Positions 9,391-18,884 of a stretch of 64,000 bases of DNA are shown here, in pieces. The stretch comes from an uncultured Cyclobacteriaceae bacterium. GTDB taxonomy: Bacteria; Bacteroidota; Bacteroidia; Cytophagales; Cyclobacteriaceae. The stretch covers positions 1 through 64,000 of the forward strand of contig CANLOE010000011.1 of the NCBI GenBank assembly GCA_947492745.1. The letters are read 5' to 3'. Every line of letters begins with the position of its first letter. Within the stretch, counting starts at the first letter, position 1. Made by a program: the position numbers and the translations under genes. Under the pieces are notes generated by a model. That model was not told where the DNA came from. It was given only the letters and a program-made list of their open reading frames with translations, and did no database searches.

Positions 9391-10109
9391 TTAAATTGAT
9401 AGACTTATGTACTTAGTTATATTGACTTTATTTCGGTCATTTCATTGAATCCGGTACATCGTTGAACGCAATCCGAATTCCGGTAGTTCATTTGAAAATT
9501 TTTCTGTCCGAGCGCAGCGTTTTCAAAATTTTCCGGATCCCACAGGCCGGCCCGAAATCCCTATGGGTTTCGTCCTGCTTAATTTTATCGATAGGACCGA
9601 GCGTAAGGAAAGGGTTCGGGGAACCCTTTCAGCGAAGGGGACGGTCTGTCGCGCAGGAGTAAGCGCCCGGCTTGAGGCGAAACGGACCAAAGGGTAGATA
9701 CAAAGATGTCCTCTACCCTTTTGACAATGAAAAGATGTTTTTCGGCAGGAATGTATATGGATAGGGTCAAAATGAAGCAACATTGATAATCCTGTAGCCA
9801 AGCATATAAGTCCAACGGATGATATATCGACAAACGGTTAAAATAGTTGGTATATCTATGTATATAAGTCTGTAAATTGAAATAAACTAAGAGTGATAGG
9901 GATGAGCCTATCTTCTGTTGATCATTTTAACAATGATGTCGATGTTATCTGCTCATGGCCGATTCTCGATTTTTGCTGAAAATGATGATATACGGGTACC
10001 GATTATGGAGACGGTAATACCTACTGATACGGTCATCAAAATCATACTGCTCGATTTGCTGGACCTGTACTTAAAAACATATAGATTTTAGTAATTAGAT
10101 AATACATTG
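9391..10109. other. Gene-free stretch with GC-rich structured block
   Basis: About 720 bp lie between the oxidoreductase and the large barrel gene. The GC-rich block at 9440-9730 is described separately. The stretch from 9731 to 10109 is ordinary AT-rich DNA and presumably holds the promoter of the downstream gene. Short open frames here have no coding character. Confidence 0.5.
9440..9730. other. GC-rich block with strong hairpins
   Basis: This block differs sharply in composition from its AT-rich surroundings. It contains a perfect 9-bp hairpin with a 3-nt loop (9609-9617 with 9621-9629). A second hairpin pairs CAAAGGGTAG at 9688-9697 with 9713-9723. A third pairing is GAAAATTTT with AAAATTTTC around 9494-9530. 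No frame looks coding and no copy occurs elsewhere in the window. It could be a structured RNA or an intergenic repeat present elsewhere in the genome; I cannot tell which. Confidence 0.4.
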
Positions 10110-13100
10110 ATGAACCTTGAAAATTTGAAAGCCAAAACCGCTCATATTGCCCTTACTCTTATGGGCTGTCTTTTGGTGGTGCTGTCTGCATATGGGCAGC
10201 AATCCCGCGAAGGGTTCGGTAAAAATAGAATGCAGTATAAGCAGTTTGATTGGAAGTACTATTCTTCGGATAACTTTGATGTGTATTTTTATGGAGCCAA
10301 TAGAGAAATGGCAAAAAGCACATCCGAGTTTTTGGAAGGTGAGTTTGACCGCATTACCGATATCATCGGTTATCCCCCCTATAATAAAACGAAGGTTTTT
10401 CTTTATCAGTCCGTTATCGACCTACAGCAGAGCAATGTAGGCCTGACGGAAGCTTCCTATACTATCAGTGGACAAACAAAATTTGTAAAGTCATACGTGG
10501 AAGTGGCCAATCCGGGCACCTCTGACGGTCTCAAGGAAGAACTCCTTCTCAAAGTAACGCAGCTGCTTGTGGATGACATGATGTTTGGCGGAAGTCTAAC
10601 GGAAATGTTTCAGAGTGCCTATCTCCTGAACTTGCCCGAATGGTTTGTTAAAGGAATAGCACGGTATATTGCTAAAGGTTGGGATGAGGACATGGACGAT
10701 TATATTCGCGAGTTCGTTGGGTCCAAAAAAGTCAGAAAAGCAACGAAGATGTCGGGGAAGCAAGCCGAAGTAATTGGGCAATCCATATGGAATTTCATCG
10801 CTGAGAAATATGGTAAAAGCAATATTTCCAATATCCTTAACTATACCCGTATCATTAGAAATGAGGAAAAGAGTGTTGAAGTCACGTTAGGGATGAACTT
10901 CAAACAGGTGATGGCCGAATGGAAAAATTTCTATGGTGAAATGGATCTTCAGATTGATGAAAACTATGTCGCTCCCAATGAAGAACTGAAAATCTCAAAG
11001 AACAATAGGAAAGGGCTTACCTATCATCAGATAAAGCTTAGCCCTGATGGCAGCAAATTGGCCTATGCCAGCAATGACGGAGGTAAGTACATGGTGAAAA
11101 TTCGTTTTCTGGACTCGAACAAAGAGAAAAAGGTGATTTCGGGAGGATATAAAGTCATCAATCAGGAAATTGACCCGAACCTACCCCTTATAGCTTGGAT
11201 AGATGATAAGACCCTGGGACTGATAACAGGAAAGCGGGGACGCCACATTTTCTCCATTTATGACTTGGACACTGACAGCCGATTACTTCGGCCTATGGAC
11301 CGTTTTTCACAAATCAATAGTATCGACTTTTCAAGTAGTGGCAAGCTGGGCGTTTTCAGTGCGGATGTGAACGGTCATAACGATATCTACCTTATTAGTA
11401 CAAAACGCGACCGGGTAAAACGCCTTACCAGCGATGTATATGATGATATTGCCCCTTATTTTATCCCCGATACCAATGAAATTATATTCAGCTCCAACAG
11501 AGAGACAAATGCATTGAAACCAGAGGGTCGGGAGTATGAGGATTTACCCGATAATTTCAACCTTTTTCATTATAGTCTTGATACCACCGCAAATGAACTT
11601 GTCCGCCTGACCAATACCGTCAGCCGGGATGCCATGCCCAAGTCCGATGAACAGGGAAATGTCTATTACCTAAGTGACCAAAAAGGAATAACCAACCTCT
11701 TTAGATACACCCATTCGACGAAATTATTTCATCAGATTTCCAACTTCAAATACAGTATCAAGGAGTTCGATATAAATGTAGCTACGGGCAGATTGGTCTA
11801 CGTTATGCTAGAAAAGGGAGAAGAACATATATTCATTGATAATGCCTTCGATTTTGATAAAAACACGTTTACTCCCGCAAGTACCCGCTGGCAGGTAAAA
11901 CAGGCAAAATTGATGGTGGAGCGAAGGGCATTGTTAAATAAGGTCACTGCTGAAAAGAAAACAATATCGGAGAAAAAAACAGAAATATCCGATAAGCCAG
12001 AGCAAGAAACAGAGAACGCATCAGAAGAAACAGAAGCGGATACCGGCTTGATAGACACAGATAACTATGTGTTCGATAAGGTGATCAAGCAAGAACCTGA
12101 AGTTTCCAATAATACTTCCAATACCTCTTTTCTCTCCAAGTACAGAAAGGTAAGAAAAGAAAGCAGTATTTCGGGTCCATTTCCCTATGATACAAAATTC
12201 AATGCCGACAACCTTGTGACCACTTGGGTTATCGACCCCTTACGGGGTTTCGGGATCTCTTTGGAAACACAGATGAACGATATGTTGGAGAACCATCGCT
12301 TCCACGGTGGTATTACGACCACGACCAATCTCAAAAACGGCGATATCTACGGTCAATACGAATTCTTGAAGTACTTGATCGATTTCAATGTGAGGTATGA
12401 TAGGAATGTATATTATTTCGATAGCGAAAGACTCAAGCAGCGCTACAGTAAAAACACCCTTGAGGTTGGGGCAGCGTTACCGCTCAATGTGAAAACAAGG
12501 ATTACGTTGAATCCCTTCTTTACCAGGACGAAATTCGCTAATCTACTTCCGACGGGCTTGCCCCCGATATTTGACGCTCCGATTGCAGTGGATTACTTAG
12601 GTTTTCGGTCTGAGTTGATTTATGATAATTCGACGGTCAAAAACCTGAATCATATCGAAGGTACCCGAGCGAAAGTAAGTTTAGAGAACTACAACGCCTT
12701 AGGGGATGCTGAGAGTAGTTTTTCCAACATCAGCGTGGATGTGAGGCATTACCAAAAGGTCCATCGCGAGATTACCTTTGCCACGCGTTTTTTCTATGGT
12801 AAATTTTTCGGAAACAGTCCTAAGAAGTATCTTTTGGGAGGGATGGATAACTGGCTGCTCAACAAAGAAAACACAGAAGGTACGGGTAACCCCTTGTTTT
12901 TTGGAGATCAAAGTAATGTAGATAAAAGCGAACTCCTGTTCGTAGAGTATGCGACCTCTCTGAGGGGTTTTGATTATGCCGAACTCTTCGGTACGGATGT
13001 ACTGTTGTTCAATGCGGAGTTGAGGATTCCGCTGATACGCTATCTGCATAGTGGGCCTATCTCTTCTAATTTTTTCCGAAACTTACAGTTCGTAACCTTT

Positions 13101-13370
13101 TACGATATGGGTTCCTCATGGACAGGAGTCTCCCCGTTCAAAAGAGCGAACAGCGTCAATACGGTGAGTAGTCCCGGTGGGAGTCAGGGGGAATTGGGAT
13201 TGTTCAGGTATACCTTGAGAAATTTCCAGAACCCTTGGTTGTACAGCTATGGTGTAGGCCTGAGAACAGTACTCCTCGGATACTATATGAAGTTCGATCT
13301 GGCTTGGCCAGTGGAGGACTACCGTACTTTGCCCCCGAGGCTTTTCATTACGCTGGGATATGATTTTTAG
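10110..13370 (+). CDS. TolB-like propeller and beta-barrel protein with peptidase MA-like domain
   Basis: This 1086-residue protein starts at ATG 10110 and has a signal peptide ending at SAYGQ (about residue 29). Residues about 45-290 look like a peptidase MA-clan domain: the LPEWFVKGIARYIAKG helix of that family is present, but the HExxH zinc motif is absent (the equivalent helix reads KEELLLKVTQ). Residues about 300-600 hold PD40/TolB-type propeller blades (KLSPDGSKLAYASND and similar). A charged Lys/Glu-rich linker lies around 620-680. Residues about 700-1086 form a BamA/Omp85-like barrel ending in ITLGYDF. It is likely an outer-membrane protein with a periplasmic or surface propeller; its function is unknown. 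yicC follows after 103 nt. Confidence 0.8.
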   Translation: MNLENLKAKTAHIALTLMGCLLVVLSAYGQQSREGFGKNRMQYKQFDWKYYSSDNFDVYFYGANREMAKSTSEFLEGEFDRITDIIGYPPYNKTKVFLYQSVIDLQQSNVGLTEASYTISGQTKFVKSYVEVANPGTSDGLKEELLLKVTQLLVDDMMFGGSLTEMFQSAYLLNLPEWFVKGIARYIAKGWDEDMDDYIREFVGSKKVRKATKMSGKQAEVIGQSIWNFIAEKYGKSNISNILNYTRIIRNEEKSVEVTLGMNFKQVMAEWKNFYGEMDLQIDENYVAPNEELKISKNNRKGLTYHQIKLSPDGSKLAYASNDGGKYMVKIRFLDSNKEKKVISGGYKVINQEIDPNLPLIAWIDDKTLGLITGKRGRHIFSIYDLDTDSRLLRPMDRFSQINSIDFSSSGKLGVFSADVNGHNDIYLISTKRDRVKRLTSDVYDDIAPYFIPDTNEIIFSSNRETNALKPEGREYEDLPDNFNLFHYSLDTTANELVRLTNTVSRDAMPKSDEQGNVYYLSDQKGITNLFRYTHSTKLFHQISNFKYSIKEFDINVATGRLVYVMLEKGEEHIFIDNAFDFDKNTFTPASTRWQVKQAKLMVERRALLNKVTAEKKTISEKKTEISDKPEQETENASEETEADTGLIDTDNYVFDKVIKQEPEVSNNTSNTSFLSKYRKVRKESSISGPFPYDTKFNADNLVTTWVIDPLRGFGISLETQMNDMLENHRFHGGITTTTNLKNGDIYGQYEFLKYLIDFNVRYDRNVYYFDSERLKQRYSKNTLEVGAALPLNVKTRITLNPFFTRTKFANLLPTGLPPIFDAPIAVDYLGFRSELIYDNSTVKNLNHIEGTRAKVSLENYNALGDAESSFSNISVDVRHYQKVHREITFATRFFYGKFFGNSPKKYLLGGMDNWLLNKENTEGTGNPLFFGDQSNVDKSELLFVEYATSLRGFDYAELFGTDVLLFNAELRIPLIRYLHSGPISSNFFRNLQFVTFYDMGSSWTGVSPFKRANSVNTVSSPGGSQGELGLFRYTLRNFQNPWLYSYGVGLRTVLLGYYMKFDLAWPVEDYRTLPPRLFITLGYDF

Positions 13371-13473
13371 ACAAAACACGTTCATTTTGGAGAAATGAGC
13401 TACCTTTGGCGGGACTGTATCGGTACAGGCACTGACAACAGGTTTTTTATTTATATTTTTTCGAGTAGCAATT

Positions 13474-14358
13474 ATGGCCAAATCAATGACGGGCTACGGA
13501 GTAGCGAGCTTTGGAGATCAACATCAGGAAATCAATGTGGAAGTAAAAACATTGAACTCCAAATTTTTGGATACTAACATCAGAATACCCAGAACATTTT
13601 CGGACCACGAGATACAGCTTCGTAACCTCGTGGCAAAGAAACTGGAAAGAGGCAAGGTTACCCTGACCTTGGAAGTGACCAATATTGGTACCGCAGCACC
13701 GAAGGTAGAGTACAACGAAGACCTGTTCATGACCTATTATGAAAAACTGACCTCCCTCTCAAAAAAGGCAGGCGATGATGGTCGTGAGATTTTCAAACTG
13801 GCATTACAATCCCCAGAAGTAATCGTTCCTGTCAACGATAGCAGTGAAAAAGATACTGTCTGGAAAAAGATACTCCCGATAATTGAGAGCGCATTGGACC
13901 AGTGTGATGCCTTCCGGGTCAAAGAAGGGACCGTTCTGTCCGACAAGCTAAAAGATTACATCAACCAGATAGGCATTTCCTTGGGAGAAGTAGAAGTACT
14001 GGACCCTTCACGTATCGCTAATATCAAGGCTAGAATTAAAGGCAATCTAGAAGAATTTGTCGAAGAGGAAAAAATAGATAAGAACAGGTTCGAACAGGAG
14101 CTGATCTATTTCATAGAAAAATTGGATATCAGTGAGGAAAAAGTGCGCTTGAAAAGTCATCTGGAGCATTTTGTGGATGTCCTGGAAAATGGAAATGGGC
14201 AAGCCAACGGTAAGAAACTGGGCTTCATAGCACAGGAAGTAGGCAGGGAAATCAATACTATTGGCTCTAAAGCTAACGATGCTGCCATTCAGAAACACGT
14301 GGTCTCCATGAAAGAGGAATTGGAAAAAATCAAGGAACAAGTACTGAATTTTTTATAG
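13474..14358 (+). CDS. yicC: YicC family endoribonuclease
   Basis: This 294-residue cytoplasmic protein begins with MAKSMTGYG, the hallmark YicC N-terminus, followed by VEVKTLNSKFLD. The C-terminal half has the conserved helical stretch LKSHLEHF, then GKKLGFIAQE-GREINTIGSKAND. YicC proteins are RNA-cleaving enzymes that influence small-RNA turnover in E. coli. Length is normal for the family. A 103-nt gap separates it from the barrel gene upstream, so it may have its own promoter. Confidence 0.93.
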   Translation: MAKSMTGYGVASFGDQHQEINVEVKTLNSKFLDTNIRIPRTFSDHEIQLRNLVAKKLERGKVTLTLEVTNIGTAAPKVEYNEDLFMTYYEKLTSLSKKAGDDGREIFKLALQSPEVIVPVNDSSEKDTVWKKILPIIESALDQCDAFRVKEGTVLSDKLKDYINQIGISLGEVEVLDPSRIANIKARIKGNLEEFVEEEKIDKNRFEQELIYFIEKLDISEEKVRLKSHLEHFVDVLENGNGQANGKKLGFIAQEVGREINTIGSKANDAAIQKHVVSMKEELEKIKEQVLNFL

Positions 14359-14750
14359 TGGGACAAGTTCAAGACTAACCTACAGACGGTATCGAAACGT
14401 TTATTTGCCCATCAGCGGTTGTCGATCGTTGCTTATAGATTTTGATTTTAACCCAAAATGATCAGTAGAGAACCTATTCTGCGTATAAATAGCTTTATAT
14501 CAGAAGCTTTGCCCACCTGTCTTCATTCACCATAGCGGTGCTATGCCGAACGAATCCAAATGGCCGGTATTTTACTATTTATACGCTCATCACGATTTCT
14601 ATCGATCAATTTGGGTTTAATTAAGAACTGATGTCGGTACTCATCACGAAATCAATGACCATCAAGAAACAATTAGATTGGGAAGGCAACGGCTAGGGTA
14701 CGCTCACTGTAAGGTCAAGTTTAGATCATATAGAACAAAGCTCTCGATTT
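14359..14750. other. Intergenic stretch holding an R2 repeat
   Basis: This lies between convergent yicC and the phosphatase gene. It contains one complete R2 repeat (14448-14620). The remaining flanks show no coding or structural signal. Confidence 0.6.
14448..14620 (+). repeat. R2 repeat, uninterrupted copy (about 173 bp)
   Basis: The ends are inverted repeats: TTAACCCAAAATGATCA at the left and TGATCAATTTGGGTTTAA (reading TTAAACCCAAATTGATC in reverse) at the right. The central hairpin is CATAGC-GGT-GCTATG at 14531-14545. It matches the R2 copy at 24595-24930, read in the opposite direction, over its whole length, except that the latter carries a 158-bp insert. There is no coding capacity, so it is MITE-like. 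Confidence 0.85.
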
Positions 14751-15242
14751 TCAACTGATTTTGTCCAAACCATGTTCTTCGATAAGAAAGTCCAAAAAAA
14801 CGGTGCAGGAGCGGTCGAGGATTTCAAAAACCTCTTGAAACCCATCCCCTGCTCCGTAATAGGGGTCCGGTACATCTGCCCCTTTGGCGTTGGGGTCAAA
14901 ATCACGCATCATATACCTCTGTCCATCTTTGCCTTCTTTTTGAGATAAAAGCTCTTGGATATTGGAGAAATTGCTATTGTCCATAGCCAGGATATACCGA
15001 AAGTCCTCAGCATCTTTCTCGGTAAACTGCCGACTGCGATGATTCAATAGAATACCGTTCTTTTTTGCATTCGCAGTAGATCTAGGGTCGGGCGAGTTAC
15101 CATTGTGGAAACTAGAAGTGCCCGCTGAATCGCAGATAATCTTGTCTTCCAGTCCTTTTTCCTTGACCAGTTTTTTGAATATCCCCTCGGCTACGGGAGA
15201 GCGACAAATATTACCCAAGCATACGAATAATACGGAAATCAT
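14751..15242 (-). CDS. Low-molecular-weight protein-tyrosine phosphatase
   Basis: This 163-residue cytoplasmic enzyme has the P-loop near its N-terminus (VCLGNICRSP: Cx4CRS, Cys about 8 and Arg about 14) and the general-acid Asp in DVPDPYYG. Both are intact, so it should be active. In bacteria such enzymes dephosphorylate tyrosine kinases of polysaccharide export or arginine-phosphorylated proteins; no partner kinase is nearby. Length and start (MISVLFVC) are standard. The first bases of the gene lie about 70 bp from an R1 repeat, which therefore occupies its upstream region. Confidence 0.93.
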   Translation of the reverse strand: MISVLFVCLGNICRSPVAEGIFKKLVKEKGLEDKIICDSAGTSSFHNGNSPDPRSTANAKKNGILLNHRSRQFTEKDAEDFRYILAMDNSNFSNIQELLSQKEGKDGQRYMMRDFDPNAKGADVPDPYYGAGDGFQEVFEILDRSCTVFLDFLIEEHGLDKIS

Positions 15243-15735
15243 GAGAAAATACGTTTTGAGCGATAAAAATTCAGAAACAGTATCCTACGTTTCGGAGATT
15301 GCTTTTTTTCGGTTTAACCCGGATCATGCGCTGGAACTTCGTCACGAGGGTTTACATAGCAATACATCAGGGAGTTTTATTGGATTTGGCATAGCACCGC
15401 TATGGTGAATTCAAAAAACGTAGTGCAACGACCGGTTTGCAGCTATTTATATCCGCAGTAGATTTTTCAATGCATGATTCGGGTTTAAAGTGGAGTAAGC
15501 ACCTTAGGCTACTGTTTTTCCATGGAAACTATTTATTGTAAAGGTAGTAAAAGTAATATCTTGATTGGCGGTTGTCCATGAAATACATTGACCAAAGAGT
15601 GCTAAGGTATGTGTATAGAGTATAGAGCATCTATAGTATGAATTGTGCTGCCCCTTATAGGTTCCATAGGACAACAAATACAGTATATATGTTCAAAAAC
15701 GATTTCTTCTACCTTAATCATCTTTGATCGGTATA
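15243..15735. other. Intergenic stretch holding an R1 repeat
   Basis: This lies between two minus-strand genes. It holds an R1 repeat at 15313-15489. From 15490 to the terminator hairpin at 15736 nothing is recognisable. Confidence 0.6.
15313..15489 (+). repeat. R1 repeat, full copy (about 176 bp)
   Basis: The ends are near-perfect inverted repeats: TTTAACCCGGATCATGCG at the left, and TTTAAACCCGAATCATGCA when the right end is reversed. The central hairpin is CATAGC-ACC-GCTATG (15390-15404), followed by GGTGAATTCAAAAAACGTAG. It is closely similar to 18595-18770 and a shortened copy at 47200. It has no coding capacity. Confidence 0.85.
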
Positions 15736-15772
15736 AGAAAGCCGATTCATAATCTATGAATCGGCTTTCTTA
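15736..15772 (-). terminator. Strong hairpin terminator after the TSP3/OmpA gene
   Basis: A perfect 16-bp stem (15736-15751 with 15757-15772) has a 5-nt loop. The stem itself ends in a T-rich stretch on both strands. It is 46 nt after the stop of the minus-strand gene and could act in both directions. Confidence 0.75.
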
Positions 15773-15818
15773 TCTTATTTTTTTGAAAATGGCACATTAT
15801 CCACTGTAGCGAAATAGA

Positions 15819-18206
15819 CTATTCGAATATGATGGTCATTTCCACCCTTCTGTTCTTCTGTCTTCCCGCTTTGGTTTTATTCTCTGCGATGGGACGGTCG
15901 GGACCATGACCGATGACGGAAAACCGTATAGGGTCGATGCCTCTTTTTATCAGATGATCGGCTACTGCTTGCGCCCTTTTTTTCGATAGTCTCTGATTGC
16001 CCGCACGGCTTCCCTGATTGTCCGTATGCCCTTCCAGTAGAAGCTTCCACTTTTGTTTGTCCTTCATTAAGCCTGCTAGTCGGTCCAGAGAACTATAGGA
16101 AGTGTTCGTGATGATGGCACTTCCCGTCTTGAACTCCAAGTTGTCAAATGCCGTATTGATGATTTCCTGCTCTTCTTTTTTCAAAACAGGGCAGCCATTG
16201 TTTTCGGGGGTACCTGGTGTCGTCGGACATTTATCCTCCTTATCTATGACGCCGTCTTTATCGGAGTCGTCAAAAGGGCAGCCTTTGTTGTCGATACTTC
16301 CTGCCTGCTGCGGGCACTGATCTTCGTGGTCATGCAGACCGTCGCCATCAGAGTCGGGACAGCCCTGTTTTTCTTGAGGGCCGGCCAGTTCGGGGCATTT
16401 ATCTTCCTTATCGATAAGTCCATCTCCATCACTGTCCGGACAACCGTTGAACTCAGCTGTTCCCGCTACTTCAGGACAGGCATCCTCTTCATCTTTTATG
16501 CCATCACTGTCACCGTCGGGGCAGCCCATGAGTTCTACTGGCCCCGCCAGTTCAGGACACTTGTCTTCGCTGTCTTTTACGCCATCTTCATCAGAATCAG
16601 GGCAGCCCTTGAAGGCTACCGTACCCGCAATCTCGGGGCATTCATCCTCACTGTCCTGTACACCGTCTGCATCAGTGTCAGGGCATCCCTTGAATTCCCA
16701 GACACCGGGCACTTTTGGACACGTATCCCGTTTATTGGAAACTCCATCCTTGTCCCTATCCTTTCTTTTGCGGTAAGGCAGACCAAAGCGCAGCGCAGCA
16801 TAAGCGTCGGCTTCTGTTATGTCCTTGCCTAAGAGAGAACTGATAATACCTTTAGAGCCTAAGACCAAAGGTCCTACACGTACGGATAGTCCTACATTGA
16901 AATTAGCGAACTTATCATAAGAGAACGGAATGGCAATGCCTTGACCTTTGTTCTCTATTCTCGGGGTCAATGAGACTGTGGACAGATAGCGTGTCTTCTC
17001 TTTATCGCTTGCCCCTCCTTTGAAGGCAGTTTGAGAGGTGAAATTGATATAAATGTTCTTATGGAGATTGTAATCAAACTGCCCAACGATACGAGTAGGG
17101 AGGTTCATCCTATAAGACCCACCACGGTTGAAGACAAATAAAGAATCTATAATATCGTCCAGGCTTTGGTTGTTGTTTAGCAGATCTTCGATACTCAAGT
17201 CGCTGGTTCTGAGCGTCGTTTCTTCGATATCGCCACTATTACGGCTCTTATCGTAGTTGATACTGCCGATGTCCAGCAGGGAAAGGCCGATTTTGTATTT
17301 GTACTTATTACGATCTCTTCTGATAAGACCTTCCTCTCCGTCCATAGTATACCGATACTTATCATGTTCCGGGCGATACTCGTAGACAAGACCGAAATCA
17401 AAACCTAAACTGAGATTGCTGAAAAGCTCATCTCTGATGATGCTCAAGTTACTCTCTCCTTGGTCCGATCGGCGATCAAAATCATCGATATTTTGCGAAT
17501 ATCCCGTTTGTAGGTTGGCTCGGGCTATGTCCACACTATTGCTGGTCAGTCCGTTGTAGGTGAGGCGATTGATATAGGCATATCCTGAAGCCACTCCACT
17601 GAGTGCCTTGGCGGTAATACCTGCTTTTAGAAATCGATCTCCCTCATCGACGACCACACGGGCATACGTAAACCCATACTCCGCCCAAGAGTGTGCTTGG
17701 GCATAAAGGTTTTCAATATCGAACTGCTCATTTAGCCCTATGCTGAACTCTTGGTTGGACTCGATCTTATCGATGAATTCGGATACCTGCGGACCAATAT
17801 TATCAGCATTGATCATAGTTCTCGACCGAAACGAAAAACCAATAGCATGTTTTGGGCTAAGCGTTAGCATAAATGAGGGCAATTGCACATGCAGATTTCC
17901 AAAAGCACCCTTTTCTCCCGTTTTATCACTTTCAACAAAATTTCCCCTCCGGATACTATCACTTAAAAGTTTGCCAAAGCCATCGTTTTTTAAAATCAAA
18001 TAATTATTGCTCGCCCGAACATCCACGGCTATAATATTCATGTTAAATTTAAAACGACTGTCCGCAATAGATGCCGGTTGTATCCCTACATTATTGATGC
18101 CTCCATAATTACTGGAGTGGTAGCCCATCCAATCTTGGGCCGTTGCTGTTACGACCGTCAAAAAAAGAAGATAAAAAGTCCATGATACTCTTAAAAAATT
18201 TCCCAA
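15819..18206 (-). CDS. Outer-membrane protein with seven TSP3 repeats and OmpA domain
   Basis: This 795-residue protein has a signal peptide ending TATAQD (about residue 24). Residues about 25-480 are a predicted beta-barrel of the DUF5723 type (the MGYHSSNYGGINN start). Residues about 485-670 are seven thrombospondin type 3 repeats with the pattern D-D-DG-D-ED-CP-GCP, which bind calcium in other proteins. Residues about 680-795 are an OmpA C-terminal domain (LEGHTDNQG, LSKKRAQAV, NRRVEMTI), giving peptidoglycan anchoring. The start is TTG, since no in-frame ATG precedes the signal peptide. Its C-terminus is closer to that of the protein at 54311 than to other OmpA domains in the window. Confidence 0.88.
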   Translation of the reverse strand: MGNFLRVSWTFYLLFLTVVTATAQDWMGYHSSNYGGINNVGIQPASIADSRFKFNMNIIAVDVRASNNYLILKNDGFGKLLSDSIRRGNFVESDKTGEKGAFGNLHVQLPSFMLTLSPKHAIGFSFRSRTMINADNIGPQVSEFIDKIESNQEFSIGLNEQFDIENLYAQAHSWAEYGFTYARVVVDEGDRFLKAGITAKALSGVASGYAYINRLTYNGLTSNSVDIARANLQTGYSQNIDDFDRRSDQGESNLSIIRDELFSNLSLGFDFGLVYEYRPEHDKYRYTMDGEEGLIRRDRNKYKYKIGLSLLDIGSINYDKSRNSGDIEETTLRTSDLSIEDLLNNNQSLDDIIDSLFVFNRGGSYRMNLPTRIVGQFDYNLHKNIYINFTSQTAFKGGASDKEKTRYLSTVSLTPRIENKGQGIAIPFSYDKFANFNVGLSVRVGPLVLGSKGIISSLLGKDITEADAYAALRFGLPYRKRKDRDKDGVSNKRDTCPKVPGVWEFKGCPDTDADGVQDSEDECPEIAGTVAFKGCPDSDEDGVKDSEDKCPELAGPVELMGCPDGDSDGIKDEEDACPEVAGTAEFNGCPDSDGDGLIDKEDKCPELAGPQEKQGCPDSDGDGLHDHEDQCPQQAGSIDNKGCPFDDSDKDGVIDKEDKCPTTPGTPENNGCPVLKKEEQEIINTAFDNLEFKTGSAIITNTSYSSLDRLAGLMKDKQKWKLLLEGHTDNQGSRAGNQRLSKKRAQAVADHLIKRGIDPIRFSVIGHGPDRPIAENKTKAGRQKNRRVEMTIIFE

Positions 18207-18594
18207 ATCAACTAGAATTATGATGTGATAGAATACTGAGGAACGTATGAAACCAATATCAGTATCAAATAGCTGTAAGTTAATTAGGTCAAGAGATAAA
18301 TCAAAAAAGTGATGAGGAAATATTACTTTACCAACGATATTATTAGCCCGGATATGGACAGTATCACTATTTGCTTATTTTTGACATTCAGTAGGTCATG
18401 TTGTTGCTTTTTTTGAAGTAGGACAGTGATGTGGCTAGGGTTTTTGCTGGAAGGTATCCTTGTTGGGCTGTGGGTCTTTGATTTTCAACTATATAAAGGG
18501 TTGTTCGTATAAGCAATATCGACATTGTTCTTAGAGACTGTTTTGACGTTACAGTCAAAACTTGTTATCACTTACTTTTGGAGAGGTACGAGCG
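18207..18594. other. Gene-free stretch ending in part of an R4 repeat
   Basis: This holds the likely promoter of the minus-strand OmpA gene. From 18531 it holds the left part of an R4 repeat (TTAGAGACTGTTTTGAC to GGTACGAGCG). The R4 is interrupted at 18595 by R1 and R2 repeats and resumes at about 20039. Confidence 0.55.
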
Positions 18595-18770
18595 TTCAAC
18601 CCAGATCATGCGTTGGAACTTCGTAACGAGGGTTTAAATATCAATAAATCAGGGATTTTTATTGGATCTAGCATAGCACCGCGATGGTGAATTCAAAAAA
18701 CGTAGTGCAATGACCGGTTTGCAGTTATTTAGATCCGCAGTAGATTTTCCAATGTATGATCCGGGTTAAA
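18595..18770 (+). repeat. R1 repeat, second full copy
   Basis: It matches 15313-15489 almost throughout. The left end is TTCAACCCAGATCATGCG. The core hairpin is CATAGC-ACC-GCGATG (18672-18686, one mismatch). The right end is ATGATCCGGGTTAAA. The R2 copy follows directly and shares the terminal bases. Confidence 0.8.
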
Positions 18771-18884
18771 CTCAAAATAATCAACAGTCTTCCTATTCCG
18801 AACATAAATTGCTTCAATATCAGCAGTTTTACACCTTAATAATGCACTAAGCCTCCTCTCCCAAACCACTGGTTTTATACAGAT

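Noticed and set aside
9462-9833. Three overlapping small open frames
   Set aside because: They fall in a GC-rich hairpin block on both strands; open frames are expected there by chance and none has a recognisable domain.
15103-15408. 101-residue plus-strand open frame
   Set aside because: It runs from inside the phosphatase gene into an R1 repeat; the apparent start is in antisense DNA.
16326-16832. 168-residue plus-strand open frame and a neighbouring repetitive frame
   Set aside because: They are antisense to the thrombospondin type 3 repeats; their repeated look comes from those repeats.
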